Positions 41,106 through 51,007 of a stretch of 64,000 bases of DNA are shown piece after piece. Each line of letters starts with the position of its first letter. Within the stretch, counting starts at the first letter, position 1. Origin of the DNA: an uncultured Flavobacteriales bacterium. GTDB taxonomy: Bacteria > Bacteroidota > Bacteroidia > Flavobacteriales > CAJXXR01. Below the pieces are notes generated by a model. That model was not told the DNA's origin and searched no databases. It saw only the letters and a program-made list of their open reading frames with translations. Both the position numbers and the translations under genes were made by a program. The stretch spans positions 1 through 64,000 of the forward strand of contig CAJXXR010000013.1 of NCBI GenBank assembly GCA_913063375.1, written 5' to 3'.

Positions 41106-43321
41106 TGAATAGTTTAGACAACATAAAGAAACAGTTAAAACCAATTTTAATAGGGGTGCCTTGGGTTATCTTTTTTATCGGTATGTCTTTATTTGTGGGG
41201 AATCAATTCATTAGTTATTCACCAAATATTTATCAAAGTATAGCAAAGATAAAATTAGAAGATCAAAAGCAGGGGTTTACGAATAATAAGCTCTATCAAA
41301 CTCAGGATAGATTTAGTGCTGAAAATAGGATACAAACAGAGACTGAAATGTTAAAATCCCATGCAATAATTTCACGCGCTTTGGATAGTCTTTATTTGGA
41401 TATATCTGTTACTAGAGTTGGGAAAATTAAAAATACAGAATTGTATAAAAATTGTCCATTTATATTGTCTTATGAGTTGGACGATAGATCGTTTTATGAT
41501 AGGGAAATTGAGGTGACTATTAAGGATAGTCTTATTGTATTGTCATTTCAAGAACCAAATGGATCAACAACAACGGTCACTGGAGAGCTTTGTCAGGTCA
41601 TTAACATTGGAAAGAATACACTTCAATTTAATAGGAATTCTGACTTGTTGATAAGTCAAAATATTGCCTTGTCTGGTAAGTATAAAATAATTATCCATTC
41701 TAAAGAATCCTTAATCAATTTGGTCTCATCAAAACTGGATGTAAAAGCGATGGATAAGGAGATTGCTGTGATTCGTGTTGTGTATAAGGATAAGATGCCT
41801 CTGAGAACGGCTGAACTGGCTAATGCCATTTGTAAGGCTTATATACAAGATTATATCCAAGCTAAATCTAAATCAGCTAATAAAACAAGTCATTTTATTG
41901 ATGAAAAATTGAAGGAAGTAGGAAAAGCCTTAATACAATCAGAAGTTGAACTAGAGGCTTATAAATTGAACCATGGTATTGTAAATATTCTTCAAGAAAC
42001 GGAAACAGGCCTTCGAGAAATTTCAAAAATAAAGTTGCAGCTCATGAATCTTGAGATGCATGAAAGGGAAATTTTGGCTTTAGAAGAATATATAAATAGT
42101 GGAGATTATTTCTATGAAACAGCTATAAATTTTGGTTATGGAGATCTTTTGATGACTGAATTGGTAAAGAAATTGAAACTTTGGTCGGATGAGAAAAAAG
42201 ATCTATTGCTAAAATACACTCCCAATTCTGATCAAATACAAACGGTTGACAATAAAATTGAAGAAGTTAAATCTTATATAATTGAAGGGATAAAAACCAG
42301 TAGACAAAGTATCGAAATCAAAAGAAAGAATATCGAGGTTAGTTTAGAGAAATCCAATAGGCAATTGGACGATATCCCGGTAATAGAACGTCAATTGCAG
42401 ATATTAAATAGAAATTTTAAACTTCAAGAGTCTGTCTTTGATTTTCTTTCAAAAAAGAAAATTGAAAGTTCAATTACTGCATCTTCTTTCATTTCATTTC
42501 ACCGTATTATCCAAACTGCACAGGTTCCTAAGGGACCAATTTCTCCCAATAGAAAATTGATACATTTTGTAAGTGGGGCCCTAGGACTATTTTTAGGGAT
42601 TGTCTTTATATATATCAAAAAATATGTTTTTGCGAAAATACATGATAAGGAAGATGTAGAAAAATGTTCAACTCTACCAGTTATAGGGATTGCTCGTCAT
42701 GTAAAAGGGGATAAACTAAGTGAGTTTGGGAAATTGGCGAAGGTATTAGTATTGAAAAATCAATTAGTTCCCAATTCTATTATTTGTATTACTTCAGCCA
42801 TAGCAAAAGATGGTAGATCAACGGTTGCTTTCTATTTATCTAAAGCACTTGTGGGTTTAGGATATTCAGTTTGTTTACTGAGAACAAATATTGAAAATTC
42901 AATTAATCCCATCAATATATGGCCTTCGAAAAATTCGGGGGATATAGATTTACAAAATTTTAAGCAAGTAATTATTAATAGGGATTTCGTAGGGATAGAT
43001 GAGCTCCTTAAGGAAAAAAAGGAAGCATTCGATTTCGTTTTTTTGGATTCTCCTCCGGCAATTCTATGCGTTGAGGCTATCCAAATGATGAAGAAGAGCG
43101 ATTTTGTTTTTTATCTAATGAGAGCAGGCAAAACACAGATGAAGTATGCCTATTTTCCAGATTTATTGAAAGAGGAATATGGTTTGAAAAATATAAGTAT
43201 TCTATTAAATGATTTTTCAGGAAATGCCAATTATAGTGGCGATTTTCATGGAGGAAATTTTTCAGAGAGAAGAGAAAAAAGAAATGGATTTATCCATTGG
43301 ATTAAAAATATTAAAAGATAG
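41105..43321 (+). CDS. Wzc-like polysaccharide co-polymerase with degenerate kinase domain
   Basis: 738 residues. Wzz region with first helix about 15-32, periplasmic coiled coil about 260-440, then a GNVR-like part (PVIERQLQILNRNFKLQESVFDFL), second helix about 485-505 and a C-terminal P-loop domain. In that domain the Walker A reads AKDGRST (Gly570-Arg571-Ser572-Thr573), with arginine instead of the lysine of GKST. The A' motif, normally LLIDxDxR, reads CLLRTN without aspartate. Walker B is kept (FVFLDSPP, Asp648). The C-terminal tail lacks a dense tyrosine cluster. It probably controls chain length and export but is unlikely to autophosphorylate as a normal BY-kinase. Confidence 0.87.
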   Translation: MNSLDNIKKQLKPILIGVPWVIFFIGMSLFVGNQFISYSPNIYQSIAKIKLEDQKQGFTNNKLYQTQDRFSAENRIQTETEMLKSHAIISRALDSLYLDISVTRVGKIKNTELYKNCPFILSYELDDRSFYDREIEVTIKDSLIVLSFQEPNGSTTTVTGELCQVINIGKNTLQFNRNSDLLISQNIALSGKYKIIIHSKESLINLVSSKLDVKAMDKEIAVIRVVYKDKMPLRTAELANAICKAYIQDYIQAKSKSANKTSHFIDEKLKEVGKALIQSEVELEAYKLNHGIVNILQETETGLREISKIKLQLMNLEMHEREILALEEYINSGDYFYETAINFGYGDLLMTELVKKLKLWSDEKKDLLLKYTPNSDQIQTVDNKIEEVKSYIIEGIKTSRQSIEIKRKNIEVSLEKSNRQLDDIPVIERQLQILNRNFKLQESVFDFLSKKKIESSITASSFISFHRIIQTAQVPKGPISPNRKLIHFVSGALGLFLGIVFIYIKKYVFAKIHDKEDVEKCSTLPVIGIARHVKGDKLSEFGKLAKVLVLKNQLVPNSIICITSAIAKDGRSTVAFYLSKALVGLGYSVCLLRTNIENSINPINIWPSKNSGDIDLQNFKQVIINRDFVGIDELLKEKKEAFDFVFLDSPPAILCVEAIQMMKKSDFVFYLMRAGKTQMKYAYFPDLLKEEYGLKNISILLNDFSGNANYSGDFHGGNFSERREKRNGFIHWIKNIKR

Positions 43322-43328
43322 ATCACAC

Positions 43329-44576
43329 ATGTTTTTACTTAAAAAAAATATAAATCAATTAGTTGTTTTTACAGACCAGGCATTGGTAAGTGGGGTTAAT
43401 TTCTTGATTGGTATTTTATTAACAAGGTATCTAGGAATTGCACAATATGGTCATTATGTAATGGGCTGGATTTTGGTTATGGGATTTAGTAGTCTACAGC
43501 GTGCCTTAATAATTTCACCGCTATATGCCTTATATCCATCTCAAAATGATAAGCGCTCTTATTTAGATAATCTGGGTGGGATTCAGGTACTACTTTCAGG
43601 TTTATGCTTGATAATCGGAGTTGTTATAATGATAATACTACTTATTTTCAATGGCATGGACTTTTCTCCAGCCTTATGTATTTATTTACCACTCTTGATT
43701 AGTCTATATACCCTGTATGATTATCTAAGGAGGGTTTATTTTGTACTTGGCAGAGGAAAAGAATGTTTTTTTGTTGATCTACTTGTATATGGTTTACAGC
43801 CGATAGCTCTTTTTCTATTAAGATCATTTGATCTATTAACTGTTAATTCTATCTATCTGGTATGGATCGTATTATTGACTTTAGGTATTTGTATTGTGAT
43901 TTTCAGAAGAGGTATTGTAATGAAATTTAGTGGACTAAGGGATTTGTTTCGAATGCACTGGTCTTATTCCGGTCCTTTGTTTTGGACGGCTATTTTACAA
44001 TGGTGTTCAGGTAATTTTTTTATCATTATTGCGGGTGGAGTATTAGGTACTACCTCTGTAGGGATTATTAGAATTGCCCAAAATATAGTAGGTGTTTTAC
44101 ATGTTTTATTTCTCGGTTTGGAGAATATTATTCCTATCAAGGCTTCTAAGGTTTTGCTGGAGAGTAAGTTAGAAGGGTTGTATTACTTTTTTAAGAAAGT
44201 GATCATCCAGTTTGGTCTTATTTGCCTTTTCGTCTTAGGGGGGATTGTAGTATTCCGTCAGGAGTTGATTCATTTCTTGTATGGGGTAGAATATGTTCAG
44301 TATAAGGATATTCTCCTTCAGTTTTCAGTTCTATATCTATTGATTTTTTTTGGAACTATTTTACGTTTTGTTATTCGCACACTTTCAGTTAATAAGATCA
44401 TATTTCAAGCTTATATATTAACCAGTCTGGTTAGTCTTTTATCTGCAAAACTACTTGTAGAAAATTGGGGGATTCAGGGTGCTATTTTTGGTCTCTTTAT
44501 TACTCAATTAATAATGTTGTTTTATTATTCATTTAATCTTTTTAGATATGCAAATCGTACATATAATTATAGGTAA
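43329..44576 (+). CDS. Wzx-like polysaccharide flippase (MOP superfamily)
   Basis: 415 residues from the ATG at 43329; the longer frame from 43209 lies inside the Wzc gene. The start MFLLKKNINQLVVFTDQALVSGVNFLIGILLTRYLG matches flippases that begin with helix 1 preceded by a short basic segment. About 12 hydrophobic helices. It should move lipid-linked repeat units across the inner membrane. It lies 7 bp after the Wzc gene and overlaps the glycosyltransferase gene by 29 bp. Confidence 0.87.
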   Translation: MFLLKKNINQLVVFTDQALVSGVNFLIGILLTRYLGIAQYGHYVMGWILVMGFSSLQRALIISPLYALYPSQNDKRSYLDNLGGIQVLLSGLCLIIGVVIMIILLIFNGMDFSPALCIYLPLLISLYTLYDYLRRVYFVLGRGKECFFVDLLVYGLQPIALFLLRSFDLLTVNSIYLVWIVLLTLGICIVIFRRGIVMKFSGLRDLFRMHWSYSGPLFWTAILQWCSGNFFIIIAGGVLGTTSVGIIRIAQNIVGVLHVLFLGLENIIPIKASKVLLESKLEGLYYFFKKVIIQFGLICLFVLGGIVVFRQELIHFLYGVEYVQYKDILLQFSVLYLLIFFGTILRFVIRTLSVNKIIFQAYILTSLVSLLSAKLLVENWGIQGAIFGLFITQLIMLFYYSFNLFRYANRTYNYR

Positions 44577-45666
44577 ATTAAAAGGCGATAAGATGAACGG
44601 TATTCATCGTGTGGTACACAATTTATTATTGTCGCAGTTAGCACTAGGACATCAAAGTGTATTGTGGGGTATAACTTTTAACCCAGTACATGATTATCCT
44701 CCTCGAGAGTATCAAACTCGTTTATTTCAGGATTACGGGAAATTTAAATTATCCTCTGCAATAGAAGAGACCATTCTTGAACATCCTTTGGATACCGTTT
44801 TTCATTTTCATGGTGGTTTTGTCCCTCAATATTATTTATTCGCTAACTACCTGAATTTGTTGGGCTATAAGTATGTTTTTACCCCTCATGGGAGTTATAA
44901 TTTATTGGCAATGAAGAAAAATAAATGGGTAAAGTTTTTTTATACTCAAATTTTCGAAAAGTTTCTTATCAAGCGAGCCAAATATATTCATTTTGTTGGT
45001 GAAAGTGAAATGGCTGCAACAAAGAAGATAACGAGTTATAAGGACTCAATACTTATACCAAATGGTCAAAAAAGGGCATTTAAACCAAGAATATTTAAGC
45101 CCTACGATGGTAATAAGAAAATTATTTTTGGATTCTGCGGACGGTTGAAAATGCGAACAAAAGGATTGGATCTGTTGTTGAAAGGATTTTCGAATTTTGT
45201 TCGAGGAAGTGGTGTAAAAGCTGAATTGCATATTACTGGAAATGGTGAGGATCTGAACCTTCTGAAAGGTTTGGTTCGAAGTTTAGAATTAGAAGGTTAT
45301 GTTCGGTTTTTAGGAGCAAAATTTGGAAAGGAAAAGGCTAAGTTTTATGCATCATTGGACTACCTAGTATTGTGTTCAAGAAATGAAGGCCTTCCTGGGG
45401 TAGTCTTGGAGGCAAGTGCATTGGGGGTGCCAAGTATTGTTAGTAAAGAAACAAATATGGCCAACTATATTGAAAAATATTATGCTGGAATCGTATTACA
45501 AGAAAATACACCGATTGAGATCAGTAGGGTATTACGGAAGGCGTGTATTTTAAAAGAAGATCGTATATGGAGAAATATGTGTATAAATGCACAAAATATG
45601 ATTGGTGATTGTTTCAATTGGTTGACTATCGCAAAAAGATTAATGAAGGCTTATGAGACCAAATAA
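44548..45666 (+). CDS. Glycosyltransferase, GT4 family
   Basis: 372 residues. N-terminal Rossmann domain begins VHIIIGKLKGDKMNGIHRVV (acceptor side, glycine-rich G-x-N-G). The C-terminal donor-binding domain starts FGFCGRLKMRTKGLDLLL at about 194-211 and holds NEGLPGVVLEASALGVPSIV at about 278-297, the E-x7-E motif of retaining GT4 enzymes. It adds one sugar of the repeat unit; the sugar is not predictable. Starts inside the Wzx gene (29-bp overlap) and ends inside the Wzy gene (14-bp overlap). Confidence 0.9.
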   Translation: MQIVHIIIGKLKGDKMNGIHRVVHNLLLSQLALGHQSVLWGITFNPVHDYPPREYQTRLFQDYGKFKLSSAIEETILEHPLDTVFHFHGGFVPQYYLFANYLNLLGYKYVFTPHGSYNLLAMKKNKWVKFFYTQIFEKFLIKRAKYIHFVGESEMAATKKITSYKDSILIPNGQKRAFKPRIFKPYDGNKKIIFGFCGRLKMRTKGLDLLLKGFSNFVRGSGVKAELHITGNGEDLNLLKGLVRSLELEGYVRFLGAKFGKEKAKFYASLDYLVLCSRNEGLPGVVLEASALGVPSIVSKETNMANYIEKYYAGIVLQENTPIEISRVLRKACILKEDRIWRNMCINAQNMIGDCFNWLTIAKRLMKAYETK

Positions 45667-46933
45667 ACTACCATTCATTCTTCGTAATATTCAATTCATA
45701 TTGATAGCTATCCTGTCAATTAAAATTGCGGGGTACTTTTCCATTGTGGAAGATAGAACTATCAATCAGGTGTATAAAACCATAGTTCGTCTAGGGATGA
45801 GTGGATCAATTCTTTTGATATACTTTAAACTTATTAGATATGGATGTAGTACTAGAGTAGTTTATAAAGGTATTTTTTCGGTCGTCTTTTACCTATTTTA
45901 TTTAGTCCTTGGTTTTGCCTCTATTGGTTGGTCTTCTAATCCACAATATTCGGCTTTACAGTTATTGATGACTGGGGAGAGTTTTTTATTTATGTTCTTC
46001 TATATTCGAGTCTTTCAACTTGTGAATTTTCATTTTGATTGGCTGAAATTGAATCCTGTAAAGTTGATTGGTCTCGCCGTTCTACCCATAATTATATCGT
46101 TTATAATTGGAAACTTTTTATTACCAGACATCTTCTGGAGGACAATGAGGGGAGGAGAGGAATCTAGACTAGGTGGGTACTTGATGAATCCTAATGAGCT
46201 TGGGATGTTGGCTGGTATTGGTGCCGTAATGTTCTTAATGCCGCTTGTACAAGGGCGGAAAGTGTATTGGAATGTGCTTAAAATGGTGCTCTGTGCGTAT
46301 GTATTACTATTGACTTCATCCAGATCTTCCGTTATCGGTTTTGCAATAGTATCTGTATTATTGGTACTTAATTCATCGCATCAGAAGATAAAGCTCTACT
46401 TGATTGGTGTAATTATTATTGCTATTCCGGTTCTTATAAAGTTGATAGTTTTTAAAGATGAAGGAGGGCTTGATGAGGTAATGAGCATGACGGGAAGGTT
46501 GCCTTTTTGGAAGGCTTTACTGAATGAAGGAATCGTTAAGGAACCCTTTTTGGGATATGGATTTATGCGGATAAATTACACTGATTATTTCCAAGGATTA
46601 AATACCTATCCTGGAAAAATGACACACAATACTTTTATGCAAGTTTTGATGAATTTGGGATTTGTAGGGCTTGTTGTCGCTTTATTCCAATTGATATTAA
46701 CCATTAGAAATTATTTTGTCCATCTAGCCAAGGAACATAAACTTTTTTTTGTGGCATTATTCATTCCGATAATAGTTAATTCCATCACTGAGTTTGGAAT
46801 TTTTGGAGAGAGTAATTATGGGATTTTATTTTATCAATTTTTGATTTTCTATTTGGTGGTATCCATTCCTGAAAAACGATCTACTAAGGAAAAAATATTA
46901 CAGAAAATTTTTAAGAAAAGATGGAATTGTTAA
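45653..46933 (+). CDS. Wzy-like O-antigen/polysaccharide polymerase
   Basis: 426 residues with 10-12 membrane helices. The Wzy_C/O-antigen ligase motif is visible: SSRSSVIGFAIVSVL, a loop with MTGRLPFWKALLNEGIVKEP, GYGFMRINYTDYF, and MTHNTFMQVLMNLGFVGLV. In a Wzx/Wzy system it joins repeat units on the periplasmic side. As the last gene of the first plus-strand group it overlaps the glycosyltransferase gene and is followed by a 157-bp gap that contains operator site B, so the next gene has its own promoter. Confidence 0.85.
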   Translation: MRPNKLPFILRNIQFILIAILSIKIAGYFSIVEDRTINQVYKTIVRLGMSGSILLIYFKLIRYGCSTRVVYKGIFSVVFYLFYLVLGFASIGWSSNPQYSALQLLMTGESFLFMFFYIRVFQLVNFHFDWLKLNPVKLIGLAVLPIIISFIIGNFLLPDIFWRTMRGGEESRLGGYLMNPNELGMLAGIGAVMFLMPLVQGRKVYWNVLKMVLCAYVLLLTSSRSSVIGFAIVSVLLVLNSSHQKIKLYLIGVIIIAIPVLIKLIVFKDEGGLDEVMSMTGRLPFWKALLNEGIVKEPFLGYGFMRINYTDYFQGLNTYPGKMTHNTFMQVLMNLGFVGLVVALFQLILTIRNYFVHLAKEHKLFFVALFIPIIVNSITEFGIFGESNYGILFYQFLIFYLVVSIPEKRSTKEKILQKIFKKRWNC

Positions 46934-46945
46934 TCGGTGATATCG

Positions 46946-46970
46946 TTGGAATTTTTTCCAAATTTTGGAA
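46946..46970. promoter_or_regulatory. Palindromic operator array, site B of the polysaccharide locus
   Basis: TTGGAATTTTTTCCA (46946-46960; GGAA-N4-TTCC) shares its TTCC with TTCCAAATTTTGGAA (46956-46970; TTCC-N7-GGAA). The end at 46970 is 121 nt before the ATG at 47091. It has the same two modules as sites A and C, joined in the opposite order to site A. A weak TTG-N17-TTCGTTTG promoter follows at 47011-47038. Confidence 0.6.
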
Positions 46971-47090
46971 AAATTAATTTGATTCAATTATCACTTATCC
47001 CTCTAAGGTGTTGTTAGATAGCTGTTTAGGTTCGTTTGTGTTTTTGGTATAGAATTTTATATCTACTATATAAACAATATAAATACTGTT

Positions 47091-49754
47091 ATGAAAAATA
47101 ATATCCATATAGTAGATCTAGAAATTATATTAAAAATATTTTTCCCACCAGAGCTAATGGTGTTTTTCAAAGATCCTCAAGGAGGATTAAGCGATACCTA
47201 TAAAAAATATAGATCGTATAATTTTGGAGCAGATACTTTGGAGGTTCAAATTCCAAATTCCAAGTCGATTTGTTTTACTGATTCTCCAACTAAAGATTAT
47301 GTTTTACGCTTGGGTACAGCAAGAAAATATAAAGGTTATTCTTCCTTAACCTATGGTTATATTAATAATCCAAACGGTTCGATTCGTTGGATTTATAGTT
47401 TGAAAAATAAGACCGCTCGTTTCTTAAATTTCTATTCTCAAGATTCATTTCGATCAAAGTGTATTGCTGTTGGTTTTAGAGCTTTGTATTTTCTTGGTTT
47501 GAGACAATTTATTACTGCTGGTACATTTACTATTTACTATAAAAAGAAATTGGAGCTGGAGAAGGTAGTTCCCAATTTAAGAAATACACCGCATTCATTG
47601 TTTATGGGGACTGAAGGTTGGGGAAGAACAGCCCTGGTTGAGGTAGGTGAAAGACGCAGAAGTTCTTTTTTTATAAAAATTCCAATCAATGAAATGGGGC
47701 TGAAATTATTGGATAAGGAAAGATCCGCCTTGAATCAATTCCAAGGAAAATTTCAAACTGTCACTACGCCTAAAATATGTGTTAATCATTCCAAGAAGCC
47801 ATTTTTTATTACAAGTAATGAGCTTTCTGTAGGAATGAAACGTTCTATGACATTTTTAAATATTCATGCAAAATCATTGGTTGAACTGTTTGAACGAACC
47901 AAAAATAATAGCAAAATTAATGAGACAAAGATTTTTGCAATTTTATTGAAGAATATTGAATGTTTGAAGAATTCAAATGACCATCCTCAGTATAAGAGAA
48001 TTGCTGCTATGTTGACAGCAATATACCAAGATATTTCTGATAAAGATTCCTGTGTTTTTAGCTTGGCCCATGGAGATTTTACACCGTGGAATATGTTTGT
48101 GGGAAATAAGGGGATCTATCTCTATGATTGGGAAATGCATCAATTAAGAATACCTGCCCTATTTGATTTATTTCATTTTCATTATCAAACGGCCATGTTT
48201 TCAAAGGGAAAAAATGATGATGTTTTGAAATCGGTTGTAGAATCAATTAATGGGACAGATTTAGCCAAGGTAATTGAACAAAATGAATTGGATATTAACT
48301 TTTATTATAAGTGCTATTTATTGTGTCAAATTAGTCTCCGGTTGCCATTTATTGCTGAGCAAGAAAGTCTGTCTGAGGATCAGAAAATTGTTATAAATCA
48401 ATGGGAGTCTAGCTTGTTTAGTTTGTGCCATAATCAGTCATATGAAAGTTGCCGTGAATCCTTTATTGATGAATTTCAGTATAGGTTAAATCGCACTTCT
48501 CATGTTCATTTAAAGTTTATTATAGAAGATCTTAAATTAATAAGGTATTCTTCAGATTTAGATGTTCTGGTTCAGAAAGGTGATCAAAAGGCCATTGAGT
48601 CCTTTTGTATACAGCATCCGTTAGTCCAGAATTTCAGGATTATTAGAAAGTCCTTTATGCATACTATTGGCTTGTATTTTAAGGATGGCTCTTTCTTGAG
48701 TCTTGATTTAATTCATGCCTTTAAAAGAAAGCAATTGAGCTTTATGGATTCAGATTGTTTACTTAAATCCAGGTGTATAAATCAGTTTAATGTTTCGCAG
48801 GCAAGTTATAAATATGACATTGAATATTGTTATTTATTTTATACGTTAAATGGAGCTAGAATTCCAGCCAAATATTCGAATTACTATTTGAATCCATTTG
48901 TTGTTTTGTTGCCAAATAAAAACAAAATATTGTCCTATATAAATGATAAATATGGATTGAAATTGGATTCATTTAATGAATTATTTAATTACAGCGCCTA
49001 TAGGAGAAACGCCTTGATTAGTTCTTTGGAAAAATCTAAGATGAATAGCGGCATCAATGGGATTATGCATAAGTGGGATTATCTTATTGATTGTGTAAAG
49101 GAGTTTATATTTAGGCGTGGAATCTTAATTACGTTAAGTGGAGTAGATGGAGTAGGGAAAACAACTGTTCTTCAAAAATTGAAAGAATTATTAGAAAATA
49201 AATATAGAAAAGAGGTGATTCTATTAAGGCATCGTCCTGGAATGTTTCCAATTCTAAGCTCGTTTATTTATGGAAAAAAAATAGCGGATTTTAGAGCGGG
49301 TACATTAATTCCTAGAAAAGGGAAGAACCGCAATTTTATTAGTTCATTATTACGATTCTCATATTACTATACGGACTATATTTTTGGGCAGGTGTATGTT
49401 TATTTCAAATATATCCTGAGAGGTAAAATAGTCTTGTATGATAGATATTATTTCGACTTTATTGCCGACCCAAAAAGATCAAATATCTGTTTAAAAAAGG
49501 GGATTGTTCAATTGCTATATTTTTTTATATCAAAACCAAAATTGAATTATTTACTCTTTGCCGATCCCAACATAATCTTGAAAAGAAAACAGGAATTGTC
49601 TATAAAGGATATTAATGATCTCACAAAAGGGTATAAAACGTTATTTGGCTGGCTAAAGAAAAAATACCCTGCCAGTAGTTATTGTATGATAGAAAATAAG
49701 AATCTAAATAACACCTTACAAAAAATAGAAAAGGAATTTTTAAAAATAGTATAA
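47091..49754 (+). CDS. Multidomain protein: APH-like kinase, nucleotidyltransferase-like and thymidylate-kinase-like domains
   Basis: 887 residues, no signal or helix. (1) 1-170: alpha/beta region of unknown family. (2) about 175-470: aminoglycoside-phosphotransferase-like kinase with HGDFTPWN (His327, Asp329, Asn334) and DWE (Asp346), the catalytic loop and DxD/N metal site. (3) about 475-640: nucleotidyltransferase-like, with SSDLDVLVQ (Asp489, Asp491) and LSLDLIHAF further on. (4) about 675-887: P-loop kinase of the thymidylate-kinase type, Walker A SGVDGVGKTT with Lys690 and an R-H-R-P and DRYYFDFI motif. Such fusions occur in polysaccharide loci. It could make or modify an activated sugar or phospho-sugar. 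Function inferred only. Confidence 0.7.
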   Translation: MKNNIHIVDLEIILKIFFPPELMVFFKDPQGGLSDTYKKYRSYNFGADTLEVQIPNSKSICFTDSPTKDYVLRLGTARKYKGYSSLTYGYINNPNGSIRWIYSLKNKTARFLNFYSQDSFRSKCIAVGFRALYFLGLRQFITAGTFTIYYKKKLELEKVVPNLRNTPHSLFMGTEGWGRTALVEVGERRRSSFFIKIPINEMGLKLLDKERSALNQFQGKFQTVTTPKICVNHSKKPFFITSNELSVGMKRSMTFLNIHAKSLVELFERTKNNSKINETKIFAILLKNIECLKNSNDHPQYKRIAAMLTAIYQDISDKDSCVFSLAHGDFTPWNMFVGNKGIYLYDWEMHQLRIPALFDLFHFHYQTAMFSKGKNDDVLKSVVESINGTDLAKVIEQNELDINFYYKCYLLCQISLRLPFIAEQESLSEDQKIVINQWESSLFSLCHNQSYESCRESFIDEFQYRLNRTSHVHLKFIIEDLKLIRYSSDLDVLVQKGDQKAIESFCIQHPLVQNFRIIRKSFMHTIGLYFKDGSFLSLDLIHAFKRKQLSFMDSDCLLKSRCINQFNVSQASYKYDIEYCYLFYTLNGARIPAKYSNYYLNPFVVLLPNKNKILSYINDKYGLKLDSFNELFNYSAYRRNALISSLEKSKMNSGINGIMHKWDYLIDCVKEFIFRRGILITLSGVDGVGKTTVLQKLKELLENKYRKEVILLRHRPGMFPILSSFIYGKKIADFRAGTLIPRKGKNRNFISSLLRFSYYYTDYIFGQVYVYFKYILRGKIVLYDRYYFDFIADPKRSNICLKKGIVQLLYFFISKPKLNYLLFADPNIILKRKQELSIKDINDLTKGYKTLFGWLKKKYPASSYCMIENKNLNNTLQKIEKEFLKIV

Positions 49755-49755
49755 G

Positions 49756-50991
49756 ATGAAAAAGATACAATCAATATTAATTACTGCCTATGCAGTAGAT
49801 CCGTATAAAGGTTCAGAAGATGGCACCGGCTGGAATATTTGTAAACAGTTGGCTAGGAGAAATAAGGTGATAGTGATCACTAGAAAAAATAATAGGGAGG
49901 CCATTGAAAAATACATGAAATCATATCCAGATAATATTTATTCAAATATGAGATTTGCTTATTTCGATTTGCCAAATTGGGCAATGTCTTGGAAGAAAAA
50001 AATAGGGGAGCGTGGGTATGTGTTATACTTTCAGCTGTGGCAAATAGTACTTCCATTGTATATTTGGAGGCATAATTTTCACTTTGACATTATACATAAT
50101 TTGAATTTCCATAGTGATAGCCATACTCATTTTTTATGGGTTTTTGGGAAAGCAACAGTTTGGGGGCCAATTGGACATCATCCAGCTGTGCCAGAAAAAT
50201 TTCTTAAGGAATATGGGAAAGGAGCATTAGTGAAAGACCGTCTCTATGCGGTAGTGAAATGGATGATGAAAAATTTGAATCCATTTTATCGATTGGCACT
50301 GAAGAAAACGGATTTAATATTTGTGATTAATAGTTCTATAAATAAACATATAAAAGCAGATCCAAAGAAAGTTGTTGTCCTACCTGCGGTAGCTGCAGAT
50401 TGGCCATTGGTCACTAAACGCGATTCTAAGAAATTTAGGATATTATCAATAGGTCGCTTTGTCCCTATGAAAGGTTTTGATATTGCGATAAAATCTTTTG
50501 TGAAATTTTATAACGGATTAAATGCCAATTATAAAGAATTAACAGAGCTGGTTCTAGTTGGTAAAGGTGAGCAGGAGGGATATTTTAAGGAGTTGGTAAA
50601 GCTATATAAAGTAGAGCACTGCGTTCGTTTTGTCTCATGGGTAGACAAAGAGGAGGTCACGGAATTGTATTCAAATTCGAAAATATTTTTATTCCCATCT
50701 CATGAAGGTGCAGGAATGGTTATTCCTGAGGCAATGAGTCACGGTTTACCTATTGTTTGTTTTGATAATGTAGGACCTGGTGAATTAGCCAATAATGCTG
50801 CATTAAAAATTCCATATATGAATTATTCAGAGGTTATAACCTCTTTTTCTAAAGCACTTACTCAATTGTTTTTCGATAAAAGTAAGTATAAAGAATTGTC
50901 AAGTAATTCGTTATACAATTACTACCAGAACTTCACATGGGAGCGGAAAGGACAAATTATTCAACGTGCTTATAGAAATTATTTACCATAA
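49756..50991 (+). CDS. Glycosyltransferase, GT4 family
   Basis: 411 residues. N-terminal domain with ILITAYAVDPYKGSEDGTGW, the start shared by a subset of GT4 enzymes, then TVWGPIGHHPAVP. Donor domain begins LSIGRFVPMKGFDIAIKSF at about 230-248; the GT4 E-x7-E motif is HEGAGMVIPEAMSHGLPIV at about 316-334. Starts 1 bp after the multidomain gene, so both belong to one transcript from the promoter after site B. Confidence 0.9.
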   Translation: MKKIQSILITAYAVDPYKGSEDGTGWNICKQLARRNKVIVITRKNNREAIEKYMKSYPDNIYSNMRFAYFDLPNWAMSWKKKIGERGYVLYFQLWQIVLPLYIWRHNFHFDIIHNLNFHSDSHTHFLWVFGKATVWGPIGHHPAVPEKFLKEYGKGALVKDRLYAVVKWMMKNLNPFYRLALKKTDLIFVINSSINKHIKADPKKVVVLPAVAADWPLVTKRDSKKFRILSIGRFVPMKGFDIAIKSFVKFYNGLNANYKELTELVLVGKGEQEGYFKELVKLYKVEHCVRFVSWVDKEEVTELYSNSKIFLFPSHEGAGMVIPEAMSHGLPIVCFDNVGPGELANNAALKIPYMNYSEVITSFSKALTQLFFDKSKYKELSSNSLYNYYQNFTWERKGQIIQRAYRNYLP

Positions 50992-51007
50992 CCTTAATAT
51001 AATAATT

